DNA from: JAZKHT01 sp040385245 | Lineage (GTDB): Bacteria; Pseudomonadota; Alphaproteobacteria; Rhodobacterales; Rhodobacteraceae | Direction of reading: 5' to 3' | NCBI GenBank assembly: GCA_040385245.1 | Contig: JAZKHT010000008.1 | Location: 410,176 to 474,175 of the forward strand | DNA length: 64,000 nucleotides | Notes under the pieces: generated by a model | What the model was told of the DNA's origin: nothing | The model's input: only the letters and a program-made list of their open reading frames with translations | Databases searched by the model: none | Program-made: the position numbers and the translations under genes | Part shown: one piece after another, positions 53,910-61,950 of the stretch | How positions within the stretch are numbered: position 1 is the stretch's first letter | Layout of the letters: the number at the start of each line of letters is the position of its first letter

Positions 53910-55343
53910 ATGTCTGAACCACTATTATCAGGTGCTTTCTTAACTAACGAACCCGTAAACCCCCTAGAAACTTGCCCCCGGACACCGCCCGAGGCAGTCT
54001 CAAACTTCCCCCCGACGCGTAATCTAATAGAGCTGCTGGCAACTAGCTACGTTCGCCGAGAAGGACGCTTCTACCACATAGACCGGCCGCATGAGTCGCT
54101 GTCCCGCGACGATCTTACACGATCCTTTCTCACCCCTGCCCAGAGGATGAACGAAGGGAACCCCGTCCCAAAACACATCATGAAGGAGGTTTTCGACACA
54201 GCGATCCATCAGGTAAATGGTGACCATAACCGCTCAATCCCAGTCTGGACGGGGTCATTACAGCCATACCCAGGAAACCCAGAGCGGCGCATTCAGCTGG
54301 ACAGCGGGCAGTTCGTTCTCAACTCTTGGCAGACGCCAGCATACCGTCGTCTACCGTCTATTGCCCCCGCAGCGGACGTATTCTTGGTGCTAATCTACCG
54401 CATGTTTCCGAACACGATTGAGCGGGAACGGGTTCTGGACTGGCTGGCGTGGTGCCTTCAGAACGAAGACAAAAAACCAAACTGGTCGATCATCCTCTAC
54501 TCGAAAGAAAAGGGTACAGGTAAGTCTACCTTCTGCCGCATCGCTGCCCGCCTGTTCGGGCAAGAAAACACCTCGGTACAGAACAACATTGAAAAGGTGG
54601 CGGCCAAATTCAACGGTCCCATCCTCAACAGCAAGCTGATCGTTTGCGAAGAAGTTAACCTGCGCCCAGACTCGGATGTCGGCAACAAGCTAAAAACGCT
54701 TATCACCGAGCCATTCACCACCGCCGAACGAAAGGGGCGGGATATCGAACGGGTGCCTCTGCACTCCTGTTTCATAATGACCACCAACCATCTTCCTCTC
54801 TGGATCGAAGCGGGGGAAAGGCGTTTCTATGTTGTGGACGTTGGACATGAAGGTCATGCATCTGGCCCTCAAGCTGCTTCCTTTGCCAACCGTGTCCAAT
54901 GCGTAGAAGATGCCTTGCAGGACGACGAGCGGGTCGCTGGATTTTACCAGTATTTAATGCAGAGGGAACTGGCAGAAGACTTCGATCCGATGACCTTGAA
55001 CACTGTCGTTCACGGTACCGAGGTTATGAAACAACTGCTGGCCAACCAAACCCCCGCAACCAACCAGCAACTGGCAGAATACCTCGGTCGTGAGAGCTGT
55101 GTCGTAATCACTGAGAAAGACCTGCGCGCTTATGTGAGCAAAGAAATGGGTCTAAAGATCAACGCCATTCGTCACATGATGACCGACCTCGGTTGGGCCC
55201 GCCACGACGTTAAATGGGGTGGCAAAGACTATGCGAGGGCAATTTGGACGGCCCCGAAGTACTCTGTGGATCGTGGGAGTATCCTTGGCCCCGACGACTT
55301 CAAGCGCGCAGTATGTGATGTTCTCTGGGACGCCGAGGCGTGA
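53910..55343 (+). CDS. SF3-type helicase / primase-helicase (DUF5906-like)
   Basis: 477-residue replication protein of the D5/P4-alpha-like class. The SF3 ATPase lies at residues 190-310: Walker A YSKEKGTGKST (Lys about 205), Walker B KLIVCEEVN, a conserved LKTLITEPFTTAERKGRD (motif B') and sensor FIMTTNHLPLWI. The N-terminal 150 residues do not show an obvious primase motif, so it may be helicase only. The C-terminus is probably a winged-helix DNA-binding part (LRAYVSKEMGLKINAIRHMM). Likely initiates replication of the excised island. Confidence 0.82.
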   Translation: MSEPLLSGAFLTNEPVNPLETCPRTPPEAVSNFPPTRNLIELLATSYVRREGRFYHIDRPHESLSRDDLTRSFLTPAQRMNEGNPVPKHIMKEVFDTAIHQVNGDHNRSIPVWTGSLQPYPGNPERRIQLDSGQFVLNSWQTPAYRRLPSIAPAADVFLVLIYRMFPNTIERERVLDWLAWCLQNEDKKPNWSIILYSKEKGTGKSTFCRIAARLFGQENTSVQNNIEKVAAKFNGPILNSKLIVCEEVNLRPDSDVGNKLKTLITEPFTTAERKGRDIERVPLHSCFIMTTNHLPLWIEAGERRFYVVDVGHEGHASGPQAASFANRVQCVEDALQDDERVAGFYQYLMQRELAEDFDPMTLNTVVHGTEVMKQLLANQTPATNQQLAEYLGRESCVVITEKDLRAYVSKEMGLKINAIRHMMTDLGWARHDVKWGGKDYARAIWTAPKYSVDRGSILGPDDFKRAVCDVLWDAEA

Positions 55344-55346
55344 CGA

Positions 55347-55715
55347 ATGGAGGAGTTCATATATCTGGATCCGTCACAAGAACGCTGGACCGACATTCAC
55401 AATAATCACAAGGAGGAGGCCCGGCAACGGGCCCTTTCCATCATCGCCCAAGGCACCAAGACTGACACGGGTTGTATCGTTACTGCCACCACTGCTGTAC
55501 GAAAGGTTCGCTTTCGAGGAGGCCAATTCGCAGCCTACCGCTTCATTTACTCTGCACTGAACGACGCCACCCCCAGTTTCGAGGATGTCATCCGGCACCG
55601 TTGCCATAACCGTCTTTGCATCAACCCAGCTCACCTGGACATTGGAAGCAGGGCGGACAACAAGCAAGATGACTGGGACTACTGGGCAAATGGCGTAGAC
55701 TTCGACCTCCTGTAG
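55347..55715 (+). CDS. HNH endonuclease
   Basis: 122-residue HNH nuclease. The zinc/catalytic block RHRCHNRLCINPAHLDIGS (about residues 89-107) has the C-H...C-x-NPxHL pattern of phage and intron-type HNH enzymes, followed by ADNKQDD. Start is 3 nt after the helicase stop, so the two form one transcription unit. May nick DNA for replication, homing or defence. Confidence 0.85.
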   Translation: MEEFIYLDPSQERWTDIHNNHKEEARQRALSIIAQGTKTDTGCIVTATTAVRKVRFRGGQFAAYRFIYSALNDATPSFEDVIRHRCHNRLCINPAHLDIGSRADNKQDDWDYWANGVDFDLL

Positions 55716-55766
55716 CCTGCGGCTAAGCCTTTATAATAACTTCGATTTTCGTCACCCATATCACCC

Positions 55767-55791
55767 GAAGGGGGCCTAATAGGCCCTCTTC
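55767..55791 (+). terminator. Hairpin terminator after the helicase-HNH unit
   Basis: GAAGGGGGCC-TAATA-GGCCCTCTTC, ten pairs with one mismatch, about 50 nt after the HNH stop. The downstream sequence has no strong U-tract. Confidence 0.5.
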
Positions 55792-56067
55792 ATGCTACCG
55801 GGAAATCAAAGCAATCAATTTAGCCTCATCGTTCGGCAAGTTTTACTGCACGGATCAGAAGCAAAGCGCATGGTCCGGTAGCCTGACACATCGCAAACGG
55901 CCCGCTCTGGCATCAGGGCGACTGACCATCACCCCCCTAGGCCGATACCCGGCACCTTAGCCCTACGTCTCGCTCTGTGGCGCTCTGGTATACTCGTTGA
56001 TCCACCGGCAGCCGACTGGTACGCTTCGCTTATGGATGGCTTCTCATCCGCTCGACTGGAGGTCGGT
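55792..56067. other. Intergenic stretch without supported genes
   Basis: 276 bases between the hairpin and glsB-like gene. Short open frames have no ribosome sites. Holds the ribosome site CTGGAGG of the next gene and presumably its promoter. Confidence 0.5.
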
Positions 56068-56322
56068 ATGGGTATCGAAAGTTTGCTGGTGATGTTGCTG
56101 ATCGGCGCAATTGCCGGGTGGCTGGGAGGACAGCTTGTCGCTGGATTTGGCTATGGCCTGCTCGGGAACATCGTGATCGGAATTCTTGGTGCTGTCATTG
56201 CCAGCTTCCTGCTCCCACGGCTGGGCTTTGGCCTTGGCGGCGGCATCCTGCCCGCCATCATCCATTCGACCATCGGGGCTGTGATCTTGCTCGTCGTCAT
56301 CCGCCTGATAAAGCGGGCCTGA
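56068..56322 (+). CDS. GlsB/YeaQ/YmgE-family stress membrane protein
   Basis: 84-residue, glycine-rich, three-span membrane protein (transglycosylase-associated family): SLLVMLLIGAIAGWLGGQLV, LLGNIVIGILGAVIASFLL, ILPAIIHSTIGAVILLVVI. Members are induced by general stress. Start chosen at ATG 56068 behind CTGGAGG; the frame continues 12 codons upstream to ATG 56032 with a non-conserved, poorer start. Confidence 0.88.
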   Translation: MGIESLLVMLLIGAIAGWLGGQLVAGFGYGLLGNIVIGILGAVIASFLLPRLGFGLGGGILPAIIHSTIGAVILLVVIRLIKRA

Positions 56323-56343
56323 TGCCACCATGCGAAGCATGGG

Positions 56344-56360
56344 CCCCCGGCAACCGAAGC
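56344..56360. repeat. 17-bp direct repeat flanking the ClpP-like gene (left copy)
   Basis: CCCCCGGCAACCGAAGC. The right copy at 57536-57552 reads CCCCCGGCAGCCGAAGC (one mismatch), 1192 bp away. The two enclose exactly the ClpP-like gene. Confidence 0.5.
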
Positions 56361-56397
56361 AAAAGCTAGCCACGCAAGTGTTCAAGAAATCCTTGGC

Positions 56398-57495
56398 ATG
56401 ACCCAACTCCTTCCACCTAATCAAAAATCCTACGTATTTGCTGCCGCCACATCACTTTTTCTTTTTCCCAACCCAGTGCTTTCGGAGCCAATGACTTTCT
56501 TCCTCGCCAGCAACGGAGGCAACTGTGTGGGATGCGAGTGGGTTGCTGCGCAGGGAGAGATCACCCCGGATACGCCCGAAGTTTTTCGCCAGTTTATTGA
56601 ACTCAGCGGTTCCCCTTATCGGCTGGTCTTCCACTCCCCCGGTGGCAACCTGATCGCAGGGATACAACTTGGTGAAATGATTAGGCAAACCGGTGCAACG
56701 ACTATGATTGGTGAAACCGTTCGCATGGAAGCGCAGTATGGGGAATCTGAAACCACCATTCCGGGAGTCTGTGCTTCTGCCTGCACGTTCGCTTTCATAG
56801 GGGGAACAGAAAGATTTGTTTCTGACGATGATCGGCTCGGAGTCCATCAGTTCTACTCTTCAGACGATGCCACGATGGACTCTGAAGTTGTCCAAGCGCT
56901 GGTCGGATTTAGCCTTATCCATACGCTCCAGATGGGTGTGGACGCTGGTGTAATCGTCGCAGCCAGCGGCACATCGCCGAATGAAATTCATTGGTTTAAC
57001 CGTGAAGAACTGGTTCTGTTCGGCTTGGACACATCGGGCAGCTTTGTCGAGCCGTGGGTTCTCGAACCGTACCGCGCTGGCACCGTGCTGACCACTCGGT
57101 TACACACCAGCACGCGTCGCTCAGTCGCCGTGACCCTTTTCTGCCGGACCCAGCCAAATCGCTGGCATCTCCTTTTGACAGAGGAGGATTCTTCGGGGGC
57201 AATGCAACTTACGACAGGCGATTTCTTTCAGTTTTCGGGGGCCTATCCTAGCTCGCCGACAATCGTCCTTGGCGATCAGACCGTACGCGTCAAAGGCGAC
57301 GACATCGACTTTCAACGGATTGTGGGCGACGAGGTCCTGCTTTCGATCCTCTTGCCTAACACATTACCAAGTTTTGCTGGTCAGACCTTATCCTTCGATC
57401 CGGATTTTGCACGGGTATTCAATAACCTACTGAGTGCGACGGTAGTCCTTCCGCCTGCAGAATGGCTCAACGTTACTCAGCGCAACTGTCTTTAA
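56398..57495 (+). CDS. Exported ClpP-like serine hydrolase (COG3904-like)
   Basis: 365-residue periplasmic protein with an N-terminal signal peptide (FAAATSLFLFPNPVLS). The first half has a ClpP/crotonase fold: oxyanion strand VFHSPGGNLIAGIQLG, catalytic Ser127 in GVCASACTFAFIGG flanked by two Cys that could form a disulfide, and catalytic His150 in LGVHQF. The second half (about 210-365) is an unassigned beta-rich domain. Likely a periplasmic protease; the target is unknown. Flanked by 17-bp direct repeats. Confidence 0.75.
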   Translation: MTQLLPPNQKSYVFAAATSLFLFPNPVLSEPMTFFLASNGGNCVGCEWVAAQGEITPDTPEVFRQFIELSGSPYRLVFHSPGGNLIAGIQLGEMIRQTGATTMIGETVRMEAQYGESETTIPGVCASACTFAFIGGTERFVSDDDRLGVHQFYSSDDATMDSEVVQALVGFSLIHTLQMGVDAGVIVAASGTSPNEIHWFNREELVLFGLDTSGSFVEPWVLEPYRAGTVLTTRLHTSTRRSVAVTLFCRTQPNRWHLLLTEEDSSGAMQLTTGDFFQFSGAYPSSPTIVLGDQTVRVKGDDIDFQRIVGDEVLLSILLPNTLPSFAGQTLSFDPDFARVFNNLLSATVVLPPAEWLNVTQRNCL

Positions 57496-57535
57496 TCCAT
57501 TGCTCGCCTGCAGATAAAAAAAGCGAAGTGTAGGT

Positions 57536-57552
57536 CCCCCGGCAGCCGAAGC
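57536..57552. repeat. 17-bp direct repeat flanking the ClpP-like gene (right copy)
   Basis: CCCCCGGCAGCCGAAGC, 41 nt after the ClpP-like stop and just before the integrase block; partner of 56344-56360. Confidence 0.5.
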
Positions 57553-57567
57553 CGCCGAGGGTGTTGG

Positions 57568-57747
57568 TCAGTCGGTGAAACGTCGATAGACCACGTAGTC
57601 GGCTAGCACCTGCCAGTAGTGGTCGGCATCTCGGAACCCTTGGGCTTGAGCAGCACGGTCTTCAGCTTCCTTTCGCCTCATATGCCCCTCGTACTGCATG
57701 ATGGCGGCCCGTTCCTCGAAAGCGTCGATGTCAGGAACGGGTGGCAC
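57568..57747 (-). CDS. Small protein overlapping the integrase 3' end, 59 aa
   Basis: GTG 57747 has AGGGAGG upstream and gives MPPVPDIDAFEERAAIMQYE..., ending VLADYVVYRRFTD. Charged, helical, Glu/Arg-rich. It overlaps the integrase by 17 nt, so is co-transcribed and possibly coupled. Could be an excisionase-like accessory, but no HTH is evident. Confidence 0.6.
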   Translation of the reverse strand: MPPVPDIDAFEERAAIMQYEGHMRRKEAEDRAAQAQGFRDADHYWQVLADYVVYRRFTD

Positions 57748-58969
57748 GGGTGGCCTCCCTGAACGGCAACGCCACCTGCTCAACGATTTGCCGCTTTTGC
57801 TCGTCGCTGATGCCTGCGGAATAGATGCCGTAGGTCATCCGGTTTTCTGACCGAGCGGACTGGTGGCCGACGATGCTGGCCGTGAAGTGTTCCGGCACCC
57901 CTGCCCGCTCGCACTGGGTAACGAACCACTTTCTTGTCGAATGGAACACAAGCCCCGGTCGCGCCAGACCCAGTTCCGCCCGCATCGCTGCAAAACGCTT
58001 AGTCACCACTGATACGTCTAAGTCGGGAAACAGCCGACCCTGCTGCGGCAACCGGGCCAGCGTCGCACTCAGTGCCGAATGCAGCGGAATGAACCGCTCC
58101 GCCGCGTCGGTCTTCAGCGTCCGCACCTCGTTTGGTCTAACCCAAGCGAACCAACCCAGATTGCCCTTCCAGACCAGATCAGCGCGTACCAGCCCAACCG
58201 CTTCCCCTGCCCGCATCCCGGTCAACAGGCAGAACACCAGAACGTCACCAATGCGCGGGTCGTCGTAGTCCAGCAGACGCTGCACCTCGTCGTCCGTGGG
58301 GGCGACGTAACTCTTTACTTTGGCCTTGGCTTCCACTCGCACCGTCGCAAAGGGGTTGGCAGCCACCTGACCCTCGAATACAGCCCAGTCCAGAAAGTGA
58401 CCAACCTGAGTGACGATCCGGCGCTGTGTTTGCGGGGTGATCTTGTCTGCCCCACTCTGGGCCACCAACCGATCAAGCCCCCATCCCCGGACCTTGTCTG
58501 ACTTCCCAACATGCGGGCTTAACTGTGCGATACGCCTGACGAACCCGGCAGCGTCGTCCCTGGACAGTTGACCCACCTGTTTTGACCCATAGGCCGAGAC
58601 GAACAGGTTCACGCTGAACCGCACACTCTTGAACCCACCGTGCTGCAACTCGTTGGACCGCCGGTTCAGATAGTCACGGGCCAACTGCGCCACTGGCAGC
58701 CGCCCAATGACCACCACCGGGTTGAACACCGGCGGCACCACCGTCACAGGTTCGGGCTTGTCGACCAGCACCCCCGCCTTGGCCTTGGTGACGATCTCTT
58801 CGTACTTGGCGTTGACTTCGGCAGCCCGTGCCTTGGCCACGCGGGCATCACCAGTCTTCAAGGACTGCTTGAATGCCTGCCCCAGCATCGGCTGCAACTC
58901 TCTGGGGTAGTTCCTCCTGTACAGCCACGTTTGCTGCTTCAGGTACGCGTACTGGATACGTACGGACAT
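57731..58969 (-). CDS. int: Tyrosine integrase of the island
   Basis: 412-residue site-specific recombinase. The catalytic set is complete: Arg253 (TGMRAGEA), His343-x-x-Arg346 (FHSTRKWF), His369 (VGHQS) and a Tyr at 380 or 383 (MTYGIYSAG). N-terminal arm-binding and SAM-like core-binding domains precede it. ATG 58969 has GGAGGAGT upstream. It is presumably responsible for recombination at tRNA-Gln, although it lies about 3.9 kb from the right end and 6 kb from the left. Confidence 0.95.
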   Translation of the reverse strand: MSVRIQYAYLKQQTWLYRRNYPRELQPMLGQAFKQSLKTGDARVAKARAAEVNAKYEEIVTKAKAGVLVDKPEPVTVVPPVFNPVVVIGRLPVAQLARDYLNRRSNELQHGGFKSVRFSVNLFVSAYGSKQVGQLSRDDAAGFVRRIAQLSPHVGKSDKVRGWGLDRLVAQSGADKITPQTQRRIVTQVGHFLDWAVFEGQVAANPFATVRVEAKAKVKSYVAPTDDEVQRLLDYDDPRIGDVLVFCLLTGMRAGEAVGLVRADLVWKGNLGWFAWVRPNEVRTLKTDAAERFIPLHSALSATLARLPQQGRLFPDLDVSVVTKRFAAMRAELGLARPGLVFHSTRKWFVTQCERAGVPEHFTASIVGHQSARSENRMTYGIYSAGISDEQKRQIVEQVALPFREATRATRS

Positions 58970-59038
58970 GACTCCTCCATCGGGGGCACTCGCCCCACGT
59001 TCTGATGTTTCCCGATTTTCCTGATTGTTTTCTTCGGC

Positions 59039-59251
59039 CTACAGGGAATGCTGACTTCCCAGCAGCGGCCCCAGAACCCTTACGATCATCGACCGATCGG
59101 GTTCGCCATATTCGCCCGCCAGCGGCCCGGTGACGGCAACCCCTGTGACGCAGTCGTCGAGCACTTCGTCGACCTGAAACTCATGTTCTGGCATGTCATC
59201 GAATGCCGCTATGACCACTCGGTCGCCCGGCTTAACGTTGAGGCCCGTCAT
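59039..59251 (-). CDS. Small hypothetical island protein, 70 aa
   Basis: MTGLNVKPGDRVVIAAFDDMPEHEFQVDEVLDDCVTG... a small beta-rich acidic protein, SH3/KOW-like in rhythm. The start overlaps the upstream small gene (ATGA). It lies 70 nt upstream of the integrase start, same strand, so possibly the leader of the integrase operon. Function unknown. Confidence 0.6.
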   Translation of the reverse strand: MTGLNVKPGDRVVIAAFDDMPEHEFQVDEVLDDCVTGVAVTGPLAGEYGEPDRSMIVRVLGPLLGSQHSL

Positions 59252-59409
59252 CTCAGCCCTTCCCAGATCAGTGACCCGGTGAAGACCAGCACTGCCGTAA
59301 GCGGACTAGCCTTGGTGATGACCCACAGCACGAGCGTCGTTGCCACCCAGCCCTTGGGCAGAAATAGTAAACCCCCGGCCAACAGGCCGAGGGTGCTTGC
59401 AGTGTTCAT
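59248..59409 (-). CDS. Small membrane protein, 53 aa
   Basis: ATG 59409 preceded by AGGAGCT. The product is almost wholly hydrophobic: STLGLLAGGLLFLPKGWVAT then TLVLWVITKASPLTAVLVFTG, two probable spans, ending EGLR. Stop overlaps the next start as ATGA. The pair resembles small phage-type membrane/accessory proteins; not identified. Confidence 0.55.
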   Translation of the reverse strand: MNTASTLGLLAGGLLFLPKGWVATTLVLWVITKASPLTAVLVFTGSLIWEGLR

Positions 59410-59597
59410 GGTAAGCTCCTGTATCTACTTCTATTTTAGATACGGGAAGTTGCTCGGTATTCTGGGAACCTTCTGGGATAGGCAGACCTAGGGTTCCGCA
59501 CCTTCTCAAATGTCCGTTTCTCTCCAATCACTGCGAAACAAGCTGACAGGGGTATGATTTGAGCCGATGATAGCTAATAGAACGTGCATTTCTCACG

Positions 59598-60374
59598 TTA
59601 GTCAGACGAGTGCGTAAGGACAGTCCGTGTTCCTGGCATGGCCGCGCAAACAGTCAAACCGGCGTCCAATTGGCTTGCGAGAGCCCGGACGAGGCGACTG
59701 CCTTGACCCAACTTCGTTTCTGCGGGCATTCCAATGCCGTTATCAGCCACCGTAAGCACCCAAGCGGCTTCAGTTCCAGAAAACTCCACTACGACCGCCC
59801 CATGCTTGCCTGAGGGAAAAGCATGCTTGATCGAATTGATGACCAGTTCCGTCAACACTAGACCAAGGCTGGTAGCAACAGTCGCATCCACTGTAACAGG
59901 CTCGCAGTAAATTTGAATCTCAAGAGCGTTACCATCCGGTATCAAAGACAGGCTGATGCTTTGGCCAACGGCTGCAAAATACGTGTCCAGAAGCACCCTA
60001 TCGTCACCAGATCCGACCAAAGAGCGCTGCAGTGTTGCAAGCGTCAGGACCCGCTGATGTACTTGGTTCAGTTGGCTGCGCGCTTCCTCAGATGTAGCTT
60101 CTCGGGCACTTTGCATCAGTATGCTTGCGATGATCTGGAGGCTGTTGGCCATACGGTGCTGAAGCTCTTGGAGCAAGACCGCGCTGCGTCCCTCCGTCAG
60201 TCCAAGTGTCGCTTCTGCAAGCATGCGTCGAGGAATAGCACGGTCGACGATTGCCGCTGAAAAGATGGTCGACTGAAGAGGGAGTTTGGGCAACAATTTT
60301 GAAGGGACCCTAACTGCAAGGACGCCAGCCGCTTCACTTGTCTTGATCAAGTCTCGCCGAATATATCCGTTCAT
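59598..60374 (-). CDS. HisKA_2-type sensor histidine kinase without sensor domain
   Basis: 258-residue cytoplasmic kinase. Phosphoacceptor His73 is in ELQHRMANSLQIIASIL, the HWE/HisKA_2 pattern; N box ELVINSIKHAFP and G box DNGIGMP are intact. Only about 60 N-terminal residues precede the H box and no PAS or GAF domain is seen. Such kinases often feed the alphaproteobacterial general stress response. Start ATG 60374 overlaps the preceding small gene (ATGA). Confidence 0.88.
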   Translation of the reverse strand: MNGYIRRDLIKTSEAAGVLAVRVPSKLLPKLPLQSTIFSAAIVDRAIPRRMLAEATLGLTEGRSAVLLQELQHRMANSLQIIASILMQSAREATSEEARSQLNQVHQRVLTLATLQRSLVGSGDDRVLLDTYFAAVGQSISLSLIPDGNALEIQIYCEPVTVDATVATSLGLVLTELVINSIKHAFPSGKHGAVVVEFSGTEAAWVLTVADNGIGMPAETKLGQGSRLVRALASQLDAGLTVCAAMPGTRTVLTHSSD

Positions 60375-60574
60375 TTCAGTGGCTTTCCTTCCGTCAAGGA
60401 CAGCGTGGTGGCAAAGTTTCTCTTCGAACGGGTTTTGGCCACCAACCGACTCAGTGCAATTTTACCGCCACGACGCAGCGCTTCGCTAATATGTGTTAGT
60501 GCCCGATCTAAATTTGGACCATCGTGCCTTCGCGCTACTCGCCGACCTAGCTCAGATGAGTAGTGGTCCTTCAT
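60371..60574 (-). CDS. 67-aa protein between crp and kinase genes
   Basis: MKDHYSSELGRRVARRHDGPNLDRALTHISEALRRGGKIALSRLV... a basic helical protein. ATG 60574 lies within the end of the Crp/Fnr gene (23-nt overlap), and the stop overlaps the kinase start (ATGA). Tight nesting on both sides is good evidence that it is translated. Could be an adaptor or inhibitor of the kinase; no homology recognised. Confidence 0.6.
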   Translation of the reverse strand: MKDHYSSELGRRVARRHDGPNLDRALTHISEALRRGGKIALSRLVAKTRSKRNFATTLSLTEGKPLK

Positions 60575-61286
60575 GGTCCAAGTAGGAGCGGTCGAAAGCC
60601 GAGAGCTTGGCCAGCGCTTCATAGTCGTCGAACGTAACACGACCCTTTTGAAAGGTCATGAGACCTTCCTCGCGCAACTCCCGCAGCACGCGGTTGACGT
60701 GAATTGCGCTTAGCCCCAACGCATCCGCAAGTAGGTACTGCGATAATGGGCACGCGTAACCCGTTCGATCAGCCATCCCGACCAGCCGCAATCGTGCTCC
60801 CAATTCAAGCAGAAAATGCGCTGTCCTCTCCGTGGCGGACCGACGGCCAAGGTCGACCAAGTGCTCGACCACCATAGCCTCATCCCGTGACGCAGCCCAA
60901 AGAATAGCAGTTGCCAGACGGGGAGTCTGGGAGAACACGTCAAGAAGATCGCGTTGCATCACTTCCGAGGCATGAATCGGGGTGACAGGCTCGACGTTGT
61001 GGTCCGATGTCCGGAACAGGACTGATCGCAAACCAAGAAAATCACCCGGTATCTGGAAATCTACGATCTGCCGAGTCCCACCCCGTAAGAGCTTGTAGGA
61101 ACACGCCCAGCCCGACGCCAACACATAGGCGCTTTGGTCCGTCTGTCCCTGATGGATCATGTCGGCACCCACAGCGAACTTTCTACGACGGCGGTAGAGC
61201 TCCGACATCGCAAGAAGATCTTCGTCTTTCAGTCTCACAAAAGCCGACAGTTTTCTTGCAAAGGGACTGTCCTGAACTGCGACCAT
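60552..61286 (-). CDS. Crp/Fnr-family transcriptional regulator
   Basis: 244-residue regulator with a cyclic-nucleotide-binding-like beta-roll (FAVGADMIHQGQTDQSAYVLASGWACSYK) and C-terminal HTH_Crp: CPLSQYLLADALGLSAIHVNRVLRELREEGLM. No N-terminal Cys cluster of Fnr. First gene of the crp - 67 aa - kinase operon; divergent from the 80-aa gene at 61488. Confidence 0.9.
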   Translation of the reverse strand: MVAVQDSPFARKLSAFVRLKDEDLLAMSELYRRRRKFAVGADMIHQGQTDQSAYVLASGWACSYKLLRGGTRQIVDFQIPGDFLGLRSVLFRTSDHNVEPVTPIHASEVMQRDLLDVFSQTPRLATAILWAASRDEAMVVEHLVDLGRRSATERTAHFLLELGARLRLVGMADRTGYACPLSQYLLADALGLSAIHVNRVLRELREEGLMTFQKGRVTFDDYEALAKLSAFDRSYLDHEGPLLI

Positions 61287-61487
61287 AGCATTTCGCCCTT
61301 TTCATGTTATCCCTTGCTGGACTAGGCATGGACATACCTTGAGGACGTATTCGTCAACTTAAGCCAGCTGAAGCTGATGTACATCAGTTAGCATCGGTGA
61401 ATTCCTGCGATGATTTCGTCCATGTCGAAAAACTTTGCCTGAATAGGGGCAAAGGGTGACAGATATCCTAGAGAAAGTCGAAGCCCG

Positions 61488-61730
61488 ATGCCCGCCATGC
61501 CCGATGTTGCTGGATTCGCCGCCCTTGCCATCTGCGAGTCGCTGCTCTTAGCTCTAAACGATCATAACATTCTGCCCGAGAAAGAGATCTTGGGTATCTT
61601 GAAGGACGCCGCAGCCGCTCACGAAAACGCTCCGTCTAGCGCAGACCCACTCACTCCCCATGTCGAGGTAGCGAAATTGATCAACAAGATCATCGACGGG
61701 GGAAACTCAGTCCGACGTCCACCGACGTGA
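61488..61730 (+). CDS. Small conserved-looking protein, 80 aa
   Basis: MPAMPDVAGFAALAICESLLLALNDHNILPEKEILGILKDAAAAHE... helical, acidic in the middle, ending KLINKIIDGGNSVRRPPT. The ICESLLLAL...L-x-E pattern resembles small alphaproteobacterial orphans found near stress regulators. Function unknown. It sits 201 nt from the divergent crp start. The following 220 bases (61731-61950) show no gene. Confidence 0.6.
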   Translation: MPAMPDVAGFAALAICESLLLALNDHNILPEKEILGILKDAAAAHENAPSSADPLTPHVEVAKLINKIIDGGNSVRRPPT

Positions 61731-61950
61731 CGTCATCCGCTCATCCTAGGACTACCGTCGCTGCGCCCTGCAGCGGCAGCCGAGTTTATCAACTGTTCTC
61801 TGATTTCGCCGCCTGTACCCGCGTCCTCCTGCTGATTTGCTTGACCCTAGCGTCAAGACCTTAGCGCCCTGTTGCCATCCTTGCTGCAAGCGCCCTATGT
61901 AGCATCGATTGCTTTGACGCTCAGCACAGGCTTTACCAGTTATCCACTCA

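Noticed and set aside
54018..56067. CRISPR array or direct-repeat cluster in the island
   Set aside because: No regularly spaced repeats of 20 bp or more were seen by eye anywhere in the window.
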